Shown: piece after piece, positions 1-8,744 of the stretch | Numbering within the stretch: position 1 is the stretch's first letter | Layout: the number at the start of each line of letters is the position of its first letter | Assembly (NCBI GenBank): GCA_023227835.1 | Contig: JALOCI010000010.1 | Coordinates: forward strand, 14,160 to 78,159 | Source of the DNA: Bacteroidales bacterium | GTDB taxonomy: Bacteria > Bacteroidota > Bacteroidia > Bacteroidales > UBA932 | Length of the DNA: 64,000 bases | Direction: 5' to 3' | Made by a program: the position numbers and the translations under genes | Notes under the pieces: generated by a model | Seen by the model: only the letters and a program-made list of their open reading frames with translations | The model's database searches: none | What the model was told of the DNA's origin: nothing

Positions 1-1
1 A

Positions 2-841
2 TTGCCAGGCATGGAATACAAGAATAAGATGACAACCGGGGGCGAAGGGACTGGTGACAGAAGCTCCTACTATATTTCAGATCTTTCAAAGGTAGGTGTT
101 TTCAAAGGCAGCCTGGGTAGCGGCAGGGAGAGTTATACCCTGACAGGTTCGAGCAAATTTGCACCGCTGATGTGTGCCGAGGAGTTCAGACGGTTTCTTG
201 CTTCCGCGGGCGTGGAGTGTCAGAATGGTGTAAGGGAGGTATCAGACATTACCCCCCTGCCGCAGGAACAGCTTGCAATTATATGCGAGACATACTCTCC
301 GAGACTAATCTCTATCATTAACGTAACCAATAGAATAAGCAACAATTTTTACGCTGAGACTCTTTTCAAAATGATAGGCAAACAGATGACAGGCGTAGGT
401 TCCTATGATTCTTCGATGGTTGCAGCCAAGAGACTGCTTGCCGGCATGGGATTATCACTCCGTGGATATACACAGGTTGACGGAAGTGGATTATCCAGAC
501 AGAATTATGTATCTGCAAGATTTTTCTGCAAATATTTCGCAAGGATGAAAGAAATGAATAACTTTGCTGAATTCGTCGGGTCCCTCCCGCAACCAGGAGG
601 TCCCGGGACATTAAAAAACGTACTAAAGAATGTGGAGAATAGCACTAAATCGAAGATACACGCAAAAAGCGGATCACTCTCGAATGTCAGGTGCTACGCA
701 GGTTATGTTGAGAAAAAAAGAGGAGAATACTATTACTTTGCAATTCTGACCAACAATTATCCTGCAAGAACAGCAGATATGCAAGTGGGTGTAGAGAGAT
801 TTTTAGGGACCCTTGTAAATGTAAAATTGAAAAAACAGTAA
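2..841 (+). CDS. D-alanyl-D-alanine carboxypeptidase / PBP4 family (C-terminal part)
   Basis: This is the C-terminal part of a penicillin-binding protein 4 type D,D-carboxypeptidase/endopeptidase (peptidase family S13), a periplasmic peptidoglycan-trimming enzyme. The visible part has 279 residues. It contains an SxN motif as SNN (visible residues 113-115) followed by FYAE, and a KTG-type motif as KSGS (222-225). The nucleophile motif SxxK and the signal peptide lie upstream of the window, so the true start is not visible; the reading frame is open to base 2 and the TTG there is only the first possible start. The gene ends 24 bases before the aminotransferase. The family assignment is firm; the split between carboxypeptidase and endopeptidase activity is not resolvable. 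Confidence 0.88.
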   Translation: MPGMEYKNKMTTGGEGTGDRSSYYISDLSKVGVFKGSLGSGRESYTLTGSSKFAPLMCAEEFRRFLASAGVECQNGVREVSDITPLPQEQLAIICETYSPRLISIINVTNRISNNFYAETLFKMIGKQMTGVGSYDSSMVAAKRLLAGMGLSLRGYTQVDGSGLSRQNYVSARFFCKYFARMKEMNNFAEFVGSLPQPGGPGTLKNVLKNVENSTKSKIHAKSGSLSNVRCYAGYVEKKRGEYYYFAILTNNYPARTADMQVGVERFLGTLVNVKLKKQ

Positions 842-865
842 CAACTTCATAAAAAATTATCAGTA

Positions 866-2068
866 ATGCTTACATTATCCAAAAAGGCAGAGATCATGCC
901 GGCTTCTCCTATAAGGAAGCTGGTGCCGTATGCTAACGAAGCTAAAAAGAGAGGAATCAAGGTTTATCACCTGAACATCGGTCAACCGGACATCGAATCA
1001 CCAAAAGAGGCTCTTGAAGCGGTAAAAAACAACACCCTTGCACTTGTTGAATATCCTGATTCAAAAGGAAATGAATCATACAGGAAAGGTCTTGTAAAAT
1101 ACTATCAGAGCATCAACATTGACGTAACAGAGAAAGACATCAATATTACAACCGGTGGAAGCGAGGCTCTTCAAATCGCTCTAGCCGTAACCTGCAACCC
1201 TGAAGATGAGGTTATCGTAATTGAACCTTTCTACACAAACTACAACTCCTTCGCAGCTCAGAACAATGTAGTCCTGAAACCTATCTCAACAAGCATTAAG
1301 GATGGTTTTGCCCTTCCTGACCCTTCAGAATTTGAAAAGATGATAACCCCTAAGACAAAAGGCATCATCATTTGCAACCCGGGTAATCCTACAGGAACAC
1401 TTTATTCAAAGGACTCCATGCTCAAATTGGGTGAAATTGCAAAGAAACATGAACTGTTCATATTTGCGGATGAGGTATACAGAGAATTCTGCTACACCGA
1501 TCAGCCTCATTTCTCGGCAATGCATATTCCAGGATTAGAGAAAAATGTAATACTTATTGATTCCGTTTCCAAAAGATACAGTCTCTGCGGTGTGCGTATA
1601 GGCGCCATTGTCTCAAAAAACCCGGAAGTCATGAATGCTGTTCTCCGCTTCTCTCAGGCACGTCTTTGCTCTCCTGCATATGGCCAGATTGCCGCTGAGG
1701 GTGCTCTTGCAACTCCCCAATCATATTTTGACGCAGTTCGCGCTGAGTATATAAAGAGAAGGGATTTCCTCATTGAGGCACTAAACAAGATGGAGGGTGT
1801 ATACACACCAAAGCCTATGGGAGCATTCTATACAATTGCCAGCTTACCGGTTGATGACAGTGACAAATTTGCCCAATGGCTGCTCGAAGATTTCCAATAC
1901 GAAGGAAAGACTGTAATGGTTGCTCCTGCTGCCGGATTCTATGCAACAAAGGGAAGAGGCACAAATGAGGTACGTATAGCTTATGTATTAAAGATTGATG
2001 ACCTCAAAGAGGCAATGAAATGTCTGGAAGTTGCACTTAAACAGTATCCGGGAAGAACCGTCAAATAA
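866..2068 (+). CDS. Pyridoxal-phosphate aminotransferase, aspartate aminotransferase-like (class I/II)
   Basis: A 400-residue cytosolic fold-type I aminotransferase, the usual length for the family. Seen in the sequence: the conserved NPGNPTG segment (residues 171-177), ADEVYREF (201-208) for cofactor ring binding, and SVSKRY (233-238) where Lys236 should form the Schiff base with pyridoxal phosphate. GGSEALQ (97-103) matches the phosphate-binding turn. The likely role is transfer of amino groups between aspartate or a related amino acid and 2-oxoglutarate, but substrate cannot be read from sequence. The ATG start has no strong Shine-Dalgarno, as is usual in this phylum. Its 3' end overlaps the convergent membrane-protein gene by 8 bases. 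Confidence 0.9.
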   Translation: MLTLSKKAEIMPASPIRKLVPYANEAKKRGIKVYHLNIGQPDIESPKEALEAVKNNTLALVEYPDSKGNESYRKGLVKYYQSINIDVTEKDINITTGGSEALQIALAVTCNPEDEVIVIEPFYTNYNSFAAQNNVVLKPISTSIKDGFALPDPSEFEKMITPKTKGIIICNPGNPTGTLYSKDSMLKLGEIAKKHELFIFADEVYREFCYTDQPHFSAMHIPGLEKNVILIDSVSKRYSLCGVRIGAIVSKNPEVMNAVLRFSQARLCSPAYGQIAAEGALATPQSYFDAVRAEYIKRRDFLIEALNKMEGVYTPKPMGAFYTIASLPVDDSDKFAQWLLEDFQYEGKTVMVAPAAGFYATKGRGTNEVRIAYVLKIDDLKEAMKCLEVALKQYPGRTVK

Positions 2069-3035
2069 AGCAGACAACTCTGCTAAGTACTATAAAGATA
2101 GTCACAAGTAGAAAACTGCGTTTTCTCTTGTGGCTATCTTCACTTTCACCAGTTGATTCAACTATCAGAACAGCTGCAGGAACTGACACAATCTGCATAA
2201 TCCATCCGCTTGATTCGGGGTAAAGTACAACTAAAGCCGCAAGGAACACAATCATTGTTGTAAATCTGACAAATGAAGCGCTTTTTACAATCTTAAAGCT
2301 GTTTATTCTTTTATATATATCCCTGAAAGAAGCAAGTAGCAATATTATAAACCCTATAAGGAAAAGGATGTTTGAGACACTTCTGATATTTGGCTCCAGA
2401 ACTGTGCCAAATTTAAGATGTCCCAAGTACTCTTCCGCAAATATAAGTGCATCGTCAAAAAAAATGAATCGCAGAGAGATTATAAAAATGAATGGTATCA
2501 GGAATGCAAGCACTGTAAGGACAATCTTTCTCAAAGATACAGTCGTCTCCCTTATCGAGAAAAACATCACTACGGGGATTATGTATACAGCCAAAGGTTC
2601 AAACAAGGCTGATGATGTAGCAAGAAAAACGGAAAGGAATGAGTTCTGATCGTTTTTCTTAAGGGTAAGGGTTGTATAAAAAGACCACAAAAGGAAAAGA
2701 GTTGCCACCGATGTCCCTGAAAAAATCAAACTGAAAGGAGAAGAGAGAGCAAGGATCAAAAATACTAACGGTAAAGTCAGACTTACACGCCCGGTCATTA
2801 TATACCTTTCATTGAATGCATACAAAGAGACTGATGTTGCTATCAGAAAAAGGGAAGCTATTATGTGAGAATCAAAGAGCGGGATATCCTCTATATCCAC
2901 AAAGCCTGCCATAACGGGTATCCACCTGTTTATATTTTCAGCCGGCAATATCCATGCAGTTGCAGACATAAATGCAAGTAACAATATCAGATAAGGTATT
3001 GATATTGCAAAGTCGTATTTACGGTTGTGCTGCAT
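2061..3035 (-). CDS. Polytopic membrane protein, DUF6427-like
   Basis: A 324-residue integral membrane protein of unknown function. Hydrophobic segments run through almost the whole length (for example around residues 11-30, 58-76, 84-125, 133-160, 170-195 and 215-237), giving roughly eight to ten membrane spans separated by short charged loops. No catalytic motif is visible. The overall pattern resembles the Bacteroidota-restricted DUF6427 family, which I judge from general character rather than from a diagnostic motif. It follows purD on the same strand after 12 bases and is probably cotranscribed with it. Its stop overlaps the end of the convergent aminotransferase gene. The ATG start fits the hydrophobic N-terminus. 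Confidence 0.65.
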   Translation of the reverse strand: MQHNRKYDFAISIPYLILLLAFMSATAWILPAENINRWIPVMAGFVDIEDIPLFDSHIIASLFLIATSVSLYAFNERYIMTGRVSLTLPLVFLILALSSPFSLIFSGTSVATLFLLWSFYTTLTLKKNDQNSFLSVFLATSSALFEPLAVYIIPVVMFFSIRETTVSLRKIVLTVLAFLIPFIFIISLRFIFFDDALIFAEEYLGHLKFGTVLEPNIRSVSNILFLIGFIILLLASFRDIYKRINSFKIVKSASFVRFTTMIVFLAALVVLYPESSGWIMQIVSVPAAVLIVESTGESEDSHKRKRSFLLVTIFIVLSRVVCFI

Positions 3036-3047
3036 TTACATAAGATT

Positions 3048-4325
3048 TCAATAGTTCAGAAGATCCAATCCAATATCCTTTCTGTAATATATACCATCGT
3101 ATTTGACAGAAGAAATTTCTCTATACAAGATATTCCTGCAACTCTCTATGTCGGTGCTTAAAGCTGTAATGGCTAAAACCCTTCCCCCTGCCGTAACTGT
3201 TTTACCATCCAATGATTTTGTCCCGGCATGGAAAATATTGACCTCTTTCAATTCCTCCAGTCCATCAATTGTAAATCCCTTTCCATACTCTTCCGGATAA
3301 CCTCCCGAAACAGTTACCAGGGTCATAGCCTGTCGTTTGTCCTTAATTATAACCTCTGCGCCAAGTTCACCTCTTGCAGCAGCGGTAAGATGAGCAAGCA
3401 AATCGCTCTCTATTCTCGGAAGTACCGCCTCCGTCTCAGGATCACCCATCCTTACATTGTACTCTATAACATAAGGTTCACCATCGCAGTTCATCAATCC
3501 CACAAAAATGAATCCGGTATACTTTATACCGTCACGCTTAAGGCCCTCAATTGTCGGTTTTACAATCCTCTCCTCTACTTTTTTCATGAATAACTCACCT
3601 GCAAATGGAACCGGGCTGACAGCCCCCATCCCGCCAGTATTCAAACCGGTGTCACCATCTCCTATCCTTTTGTAATCCTTCGCTTCAGGTAAAATAAGAT
3701 AATCATTGCCATCTGTAAGTACAAAAACAGAAAGCTCTATACCGTGAAGATACTCTTCTATCACGACCTTATCTCCGGCTTTTCCGAACTTTCCTTCCAA
3801 CATAGAATGCAACTCTCTCCTTGCGTTTTCAATATTATCGAGTATGACCACTCCTTTTCCCGCCGCCAGACCATCTGCCTTAAGTACATAAGGAGCCTTC
3901 AGCGTTTCAAGAAATTTTTCAGCCTCTCCGACTGAGGATTTATCAAAACTCCTGTAAGAAGCAGTGGGAATTGACCACTTTTGCATAAAGTTTTTTGCAA
4001 ATTCCTTGCTTCCCTCGAGCTGTGCTCCCAATCTGTCAGGCCCCACAAAAAGGAGATTTTTGAGTTGATCGTCCTGTTTGAAAAAATCTCCCAAGCCATT
4101 AACAAGAGGTTCTTCAGGACCAACAATAACCAACCCTATTCTGTTTTCAAGGACTGCTTGTTTGATTGCATTAAAATCCTTTATGTCTATTTCCAGATTC
4201 TTTGCAAGTTTTGCTGTTCCGGGATTTCCCGGTGCACAACAGAGTGCTTCCAGCATGGGGCTTTTACTTATACTCCAGGCAAAAGCAGATTCTCTCCCCC
4301 CCGATCCTATTATTAAAACTCTCAT
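3048..4325 (-). CDS. purD: Phosphoribosylamine-glycine ligase (GAR synthetase)
   Basis: A 425-residue cytosolic enzyme that joins 5-phosphoribosylamine and glycine using ATP, the second step of purine synthesis. The start at 4325 gives MRVLIIGSGGRESAFAW, the standard N-terminal nucleotide-binding loop of PurD. The central ATP-grasp part shows YVLKADGLAAGKGVV and the catalytic-domain segment GDGDTGLNTGGMGAVSP. The C-terminal half contains EYNVRMGDPETEAVLPR, typical of the family. The frame stays open upstream to a TTG at 4406, but the extra 27 residues have no family counterpart, so I chose the ATG. A TAnnTTTG promoter element lies about 35 bases upstream. The membrane-protein gene follows after 12 bases. 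Confidence 0.96.
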   Translation of the reverse strand: MRVLIIGSGGRESAFAWSISKSPMLEALCCAPGNPGTAKLAKNLEIDIKDFNAIKQAVLENRIGLVIVGPEEPLVNGLGDFFKQDDQLKNLLFVGPDRLGAQLEGSKEFAKNFMQKWSIPTASYRSFDKSSVGEAEKFLETLKAPYVLKADGLAAGKGVVILDNIENARRELHSMLEGKFGKAGDKVVIEEYLHGIELSVFVLTDGNDYLILPEAKDYKRIGDGDTGLNTGGMGAVSPVPFAGELFMKKVEERIVKPTIEGLKRDGIKYTGFIFVGLMNCDGEPYVIEYNVRMGDPETEAVLPRIESDLLAHLTAAARGELGAEVIIKDKRQAMTLVTVSGGYPEEYGKGFTIDGLEELKEVNIFHAGTKSLDGKTVTAGGRVLAITALSTDIESCRNILYREISSVKYDGIYYRKDIGLDLLNY

Positions 4326-4358
4326 TACGGCTATTTTTAATTTTCTCTTTTGATGCGG

Positions 4359-4386
4359 CAAAAATAATAATAATAAATTAACTTTG
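4359..4386. promoter_or_regulatory. Divergent Bacteroidetes-type -7 elements between purD and the DUF4296-like gene
   Basis: Two perfect matches to the Bacteroidetes -7 consensus TAnnTTTG lie back to back in the 80-base gap. TATTTTTG reads on the minus strand (4366 to 4359) towards purD, and TAACTTTG reads on the plus strand (4379-4386) towards the lipoprotein gene. Neither has a clear TTTG -33 box at the usual distance, so the assignment rests on the -7 boxes and position. Confidence 0.5.
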
Positions 4387-4405
4387 TCGACTGAAAAATA
4401 TAGCA

Positions 4406-5050
4406 ATGAGTCGTTTTTACCGTATAGTTCCTATACTTCTCATAGTTGCCGTTTCATGCAGCAAGAAGGATATTATTCCAAGAAGTGAACTTCCTCAGAT
4501 ACTGGCAGACATATATATGGCAGACAGATCTGTCATGAATGATCCATTGAAGATGTCAAAAACAGACAGTATACTTATATATGAACCAGTCCTTAAGAAA
4601 CATGGTTACAGCACCAACGATCTTATAAATACTTTCAATTATTACCTGCCAACACCTTTAAAACTCAAGAGTTCTTTCATGTCAGCCAGAGTCATACTTG
4701 AAAGAAGGCTGGAGGAGGTTCGGAGGGAAATCTCAGCAAATCAGGAAAGGGACTCGGCATTTGCCCCGATCCGGAATCTTATCAGGGGGGCAGATTCACT
4801 GAAGTATATGGATTCCAGAGAGAGAGCACTTAGATGGATATTTGCACCTGATCTCTTTCCAAACAGGCGCATATATATGCCTGACTCATTGGCAACCAGA
4901 TACGAACACCCAATGATGCTGATTTGGTGGCAAAATAATTTTAAGATAGAAGGAAAAAAATTTTATGAGTATGAGAAAAATCGCGGCACAATATCTGTTT
5001 CCAATAGACCGGAACCCAATCCGGAGAGGCTATCTTTGCCTGAACACTAA
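4406..5050 (+). CDS. DUF4296-like lipoprotein
   Basis: A 214-residue predicted lipoprotein. The N-terminus is a short hydrophobic signal ending in VSCSKKD, a lipobox with Cys at about residue 18. The mature part begins with PQILADIYMADRSV and continues as a helical, charged domain that resembles the DUF4296 family of small Bacteroidota lipoproteins. Its function is unknown. The C-terminal tail from about residue 187 onwards is read from DNA that also encodes the start of the amidohydrolase in another frame (86-base overlap). The two are therefore probably translationally coupled. Confidence in the gene is high; confidence in the family is moderate. Confidence 0.75.
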   Translation: MSRFYRIVPILLIVAVSCSKKDIIPRSELPQILADIYMADRSVMNDPLKMSKTDSILIYEPVLKKHGYSTNDLINTFNYYLPTPLKLKSSFMSARVILERRLEEVRREISANQERDSAFAPIRNLIRGADSLKYMDSRERALRWIFAPDLFPNRRIYMPDSLATRYEHPMMLIWWQNNFKIEGKKFYEYEKNRGTISVSNRPEPNPERLSLPEH

Positions 5051-6173
5051 CGGAGAAATTCTGGAAATCGGGCAACTCAAAGAGGGCGAGGAGAGTGAAA
5101 GCACCGAATTTTACAATGGAATTATCTGCCCCGGTTTTGTAAATTCTCACTGTCATATAGAACTTTCTCATCTCAAAGGTGCATTTGCTGAAGATACAGG
5201 CATGGCCGGCTTCATCCGTCAGATAAATGCCCTCAGGGAGAGTGTCGGGACAGAGGAGCGCGTAAATGCACTGGAGCGTGAAATGGACCAACTCTATGAC
5301 AGTGGTGTATCAGCAATGGCAGATATCAGCAACTGTGACGAGAGTTTTTCTAAAAAATCGAAGTCTCCCATGTACACCCGCACATTTCTTGAGGTCTTCG
5401 GCTCAGAACCAAAGGATTGTGAAAATGTAATGCAAAATGTTGAGATACTACATCAAAGAGCCATAACCTTCGGAATTGATGCCGCACCAACACCACACTC
5501 ATGTTACACAATGAGTCCTAATCTGAATAAAGCCTCAAGCAGAGAGGCTCTGAAGGAGGGATACCTCTCCTATCACAATCAGGAGAGCTGGGAGGAGGAA
5601 GAATTGATTAAAACAGGAACGGGCCCCCTTGCTGACGACTATAGGGGCAGAGGTCTGAGCACTCCGCCCGTGACAGGAAAAAGTGCCCTCACTTATTTTA
5701 TGGACAATATCTCTGAAATTTGGAAGAGTGACAAAAGAAGGATTCAGGAACACATTCTGTTGGTGCATAATACGGCAACTAATGAAGAGAGCATAGACTA
5801 CGCCATGGCTATAGCCGAGAACCTGTACTGGGCAATCTGTCCGCTATCCAATATGTTTATCCACAGATCCCTTCCGCCACTTGAACTTATGAGACGCAAA
5901 GGGTGCACTATCACCCTGGGTACAGACAGTCTCTCAAGTAATAAAGTTCTTTCTATGGTCGAAGAGATAAAACTACTGCATCGCTATTTTCCTACAATTC
6001 CTCTGAATGAAATACTTGGGTGGGCTACTTTAAACGGAGCAAAATTTCTTGGAAAAGACAACAATCTTGGCACTTTATCTGTTGGTAAAAAACCGGGGGT
6101 TGTCCTGATTGAGGGGATTGACTGGGAAAAGATGCAACTTAATAATAACAGCCGCTCAAAAAGGTTGGTTTAA
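4965..6173 (+). CDS. Amidohydrolase-family deaminase/hydrolase
   Basis: A 402-residue metal-dependent hydrolase of the amidohydrolase superfamily (ATZ/TRZ/SsnA-like branch). Visible landmarks are GFVNSHCHIELSHLKG with the metal-binding HxH, TPHSCYTMS, LVHNTATN, and LGTDSLSSN with the catalytic Asp near the C-terminal third. An N-terminal beta-sandwich part precedes the barrel. The substrate is not determinable; relatives include chlorohydrolases and aminofutalosine deaminase, so a menaquinone-pathway role is possible but unproven. The start ATG at 4965 gives MSMRKIAAQYLFPIDRNPIR, a full-length N-terminus, and places the start 86 bases inside the upstream lipoprotein gene. The radical SAM gene follows 11 bases later. 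Confidence 0.85.
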   Translation: MSMRKIAAQYLFPIDRNPIRRGYLCLNTNGEILEIGQLKEGEESESTEFYNGIICPGFVNSHCHIELSHLKGAFAEDTGMAGFIRQINALRESVGTEERVNALEREMDQLYDSGVSAMADISNCDESFSKKSKSPMYTRTFLEVFGSEPKDCENVMQNVEILHQRAITFGIDAAPTPHSCYTMSPNLNKASSREALKEGYLSYHNQESWEEEELIKTGTGPLADDYRGRGLSTPPVTGKSALTYFMDNISEIWKSDKRRIQEHILLVHNTATNEESIDYAMAIAENLYWAICPLSNMFIHRSLPPLELMRRKGCTITLGTDSLSSNKVLSMVEEIKLLHRYFPTIPLNEILGWATLNGAKFLGKDNNLGTLSVGKKPGVVLIEGIDWEKMQLNNNSRSKRLV

Positions 6174-6184
6174 ATTGAGCTACT

Positions 6185-6961
6185 ATGTCAACAATTTTGT
6201 TTAATGAAATAATATTCGGTCCGATAAAGAGCCGCCGGCTTGGAACATCCCTGGGAGTAAATTTACTTCCAAAAAACGGGAAATGGTGCAACTTTGATTG
6301 TCTGTATTGCGAATGCGGATTTAACAAAGATGGTAAAGATGACAGAAAATTACCAAAAAGGGAGGATGTCCGCATAAGTCTTGAAAGAGTTCTGGAACAC
6401 TATTCCGCATCCGGAGAAAAAATTGACACCATAACATTTTCCGGAAACGGAGAACCCACCATGCATCCTGATTTTGCTGCCATTATAGAGGATACGCTGA
6501 CCCTCCGGGACAAATTTGTTCCTGATGCAAAGGTGTCCGTTTTGTCAAATGGCAGCGGAATCTCTAAAAAGGAGACGTATGATGCTCTTTTAAAGGTGGA
6601 TAATGCAATTCTTAAGGTAGACTCTGCATTTGACAGAACTACCATTCTGATAAACCGTCCGGCTTACGCATACTCTGTCAGAAAGCTCAAGAGAGAAATG
6701 GAGCCTCTCAAAGGCCGCTTTATACTTCAGACAATGTTTCTAAGGGGCGAGTTCGAAGGTGAGATTATAGACAACACAACACCTGAAGAGATTGCCGCAT
6801 GGCAGTCTCTTGCGACAGAACTTAACCCGAGAGAGATAATGATATACACTATTGACAGGGAGACTCCTGCAAAGAATCTCAGTAAGGTTACAATTCAAGA
6901 GATGGAAAAAATAGCGGCACCACTCAGAGAGAAAGGCTATATGGTTAAAATAAGCGGTTAA
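6185..6961 (+). CDS. Radical SAM protein
   Basis: A 258-residue radical S-adenosylmethionine enzyme. The cluster-binding motif CxxxCxxC is visible as CNFDCLYC with cysteines at residues 35, 39 and 42. It is followed by TITFSGNGEPTMHPDF, the SAM-binding GGE-like strand region. The N-terminus FGPIKSRRLGTSLGVNLLP matches a subfamily of small stand-alone radical SAM proteins widespread in Bacteria and Archaea whose substrate is unknown. No SPASM-type extra cysteine cluster is evident at the C-terminus. It lies 11 bases after the amidohydrolase and 3 bases before dtd, so it is part of the same operon. Confidence 0.87.
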   Translation: MSTILFNEIIFGPIKSRRLGTSLGVNLLPKNGKWCNFDCLYCECGFNKDGKDDRKLPKREDVRISLERVLEHYSASGEKIDTITFSGNGEPTMHPDFAAIIEDTLTLRDKFVPDAKVSVLSNGSGISKKETYDALLKVDNAILKVDSAFDRTTILINRPAYAYSVRKLKREMEPLKGRFILQTMFLRGEFEGEIIDNTTPEEIAAWQSLATELNPREIMIYTIDRETPAKNLSKVTIQEMEKIAAPLREKGYMVKISG

Positions 6962-6964
6962 GAT

Positions 6965-7414
6965 ATGAGACTTGTTATTCAGAGAGTAACAGAAGCGTCA
7001 GTTATGGTTGACGGCTCTTATACAGGGAAGATAGACGGAGGTCTGTTGGTTCTTGTCGGCTTTGAAGACAATGATAGTGAGTCTGACATAGCATACGCAG
7101 TAAAGAAGGTTGTAAATCTCCGTATTTTTGATGATGCAAAGGGAGTTATGAACCATTCGGTCATTGAAAGTGGGGGATCTATACTTTTGGTAAGCCAGTT
7201 TACTCTCTACGCCCAGACCAGAAAAGGCAACAGACCATCATATATAAAAGCGGCGAGACCGGAAAAAGCTATTCCTTTATATGAAAGCTTTAAGAAAGAG
7301 CTTGAATCTGCTCTCGGGAAAACAGTAGAAACAGGAATCTTCGGGGCTGAGATGAAGGTTTCCCTTTTAAATGACGGTCCGGTCACTATATGGATAGATA
7401 CAAAAGCTGATTAA
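6965..7414 (+). CDS. dtd: D-aminoacyl-tRNA deacylase
   Basis: A 149-residue cytosolic enzyme that hydrolyses D-amino acids, and glycine mischarged on tRNA-Ala, from tRNA. It has the standard length. The N-terminus MRLVIQRVTEASVMVDG, the central SQFTLYAQTRKGNRPSYIKAA region (SQxT motif) and the C-terminal NDGPVTIWIDT (the cis-Gly-Pro motif that confers chiral selection) are all present. The gene starts 3 bases after the radical SAM gene and is followed by deoC after 12 bases. Confidence 0.97.
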   Translation: MRLVIQRVTEASVMVDGSYTGKIDGGLLVLVGFEDNDSESDIAYAVKKVVNLRIFDDAKGVMNHSVIESGGSILLVSQFTLYAQTRKGNRPSYIKAARPEKAIPLYESFKKELESALGKTVETGIFGAEMKVSLLNDGPVTIWIDTKAD

Positions 7415-7426
7415 CACAATAAAGTC

Positions 7427-8260
7427 ATGAAAAATATCGGGAATGAATTATCAAGAATTAAGAAAAATCTTGAAAACAGAGACAGAATGTCTGAAATATA
7501 CAAAACATGTTTTAGCTTGATTGATTTGACCACCCTCAACCCGACGGACACTCCCTCTAAGATTGCCGGCATGATTGAGAAAGTTAACGGATTCCGTAAA
7601 ATTTATCCGTCATATCCATCTGTTGCCGCAGTCTGTGTATATCCGAACTTTGCCGGGCAGGTAAGATCTCAGCTTAACGCTGACGGTGTCAGGATTGCTG
7701 TTGTTGCCGGCGTGTTTCCATCTTCTCAAAGTTTTCCGGAGATAAAGGTGGCCGAATGTCGTATGGCTGTTGATAACGGAGCTGATGAGGTTGATATTGT
7801 GCTTGCATTGAATAAGTTTCTAGACAAAGACAAGGATGGTGCGTTTAATGAGATTAATAGTATAAAGGAAGCTATCGGGGAGAAGCATCTGAAGGTAATT
7901 CTGGAGACAGGAGCCCTGAAGGACTATGACATGATAGCCGAAGCATCGTCTCTTGCAATAGAAGCCGGTGCCGATTTTATTAAGACCTCAACAGGTAAAA
8001 TGGAGCCGGCTGCTACTCCTGAAGCAGCATATATAATGTGCAGCAAGATTAAGGAGCATTACGAAAAAACAGGAAAGCGCATTGGATTCAAACCTGCAGG
8101 CGGTATTTCAACTCCGGGTGAAGCCACTCTTTACTATGCAATTGTGGAGGATATTCTTGGTAATGACTGGCTCAATCCCGAACTTTTCAGAATAGGTGCA
8201 AGCCGTTTGGCAAACAACTTGCTTACAGAAATTGAAGGAAAGACTATTAGTTACTTTTAA
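7427..8260 (+). CDS. deoC: Deoxyribose-phosphate aldolase
   Basis: A 277-residue class I aldolase that splits 2-deoxyribose-5-phosphate into glyceraldehyde-3-phosphate and acetaldehyde in deoxynucleoside breakdown. The signature GADFIKTSTGK is visible with the Schiff-base Lys at residue 186, together with VAAVCVYP (66-73), GADEVDIVL (118-126) and a phosphate-binding GFKPAGGIST segment. It has an N-terminal extension of about 25 residues relative to short DeoC forms. It sits in the plus-strand operon between dtd and a small secreted protein, without other nucleoside genes nearby. Confidence 0.96.
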   Translation: MKNIGNELSRIKKNLENRDRMSEIYKTCFSLIDLTTLNPTDTPSKIAGMIEKVNGFRKIYPSYPSVAAVCVYPNFAGQVRSQLNADGVRIAVVAGVFPSSQSFPEIKVAECRMAVDNGADEVDIVLALNKFLDKDKDGAFNEINSIKEAIGEKHLKVILETGALKDYDMIAEASSLAIEAGADFIKTSTGKMEPAATPEAAYIMCSKIKEHYEKTGKRIGFKPAGGISTPGEATLYYAIVEDILGNDWLNPELFRIGASRLANNLLTEIEGKTISYF

Positions 8261-8271
8261 AACAACAAGAG

Positions 8272-8733
8272 ATGAAAAGAATTTTAATTATAATTTCCGC
8301 ACTCCTGATTACATTGAGTGCCAAAGGACAGGATTATGAAAGGGCTGTAAGCGCACGCCTCGGAACAAGCATAGGAGCATCTTACAAACAGTTTATAACA
8401 GCGGGTTCTGCATTTGAAGCTATGAGCTCAATAGATATTATCGGGAAGAATGACCGCAAGTTAACTCTCTCAGCGTATGGCGAGTACCATTACAATCTTG
8501 AAGTAGACGGCCTCTCTCTTTTCGGCGGTCCGGGTGCTTCTTTCGGCTTTTACATTGCGGGAGATTACAAAGACGGAGCTGTTTTTTCAATCGATTTGAT
8601 CAGCGGTATTGAGTATAAACTTCCTGATTATCCTTTTATTTTGGCCTTTGACTGGAATCCCAAATTCCAAATGGTTACAAACGCGGGCATAAAACCGGCA
8701 AACTTCGGCCTAAGCTTCAGATATACATTTTAG
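8272..8733 (+). CDS. Small secreted protein, probably beta-barrel
   Basis: A 153-residue protein with a clear signal peptide (MKRILIIISALLITLSAKG followed by QDYE, cleavage probably near residue 19). The mature part is short alternating beta strands with many Gly, Tyr and Phe residues, for example LSLFGGPGASFGFY and YKLPDYPFILAFDW, and it ends in the aromatic tail LSFRYTF. A terminal aromatic residue and that strand pattern suggest a small outer-membrane barrel or periplasmic barrel fold. I do not recognise a named family and make no functional claim. The gene lies 11 bases from both neighbours, so it is transcribed with them. Confidence 0.7.
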   Translation: MKRILIIISALLITLSAKGQDYERAVSARLGTSIGASYKQFITAGSAFEAMSSIDIIGKNDRKLTLSAYGEYHYNLEVDGLSLFGGPGASFGFYIAGDYKDGAVFSIDLISGIEYKLPDYPFILAFDWNPKFQMVTNAGIKPANFGLSFRYTF

Positions 8734-8744
8734 CAAAACCTATC

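Noticed and set aside
4326..4406. A longer purD N-terminus from TTG 4406
   Set aside because: The extra 27 residues have no counterpart in PurD, whose N-terminus is MRVLIIGSGGRE, and the TATTTTTG promoter box lies inside this stretch.
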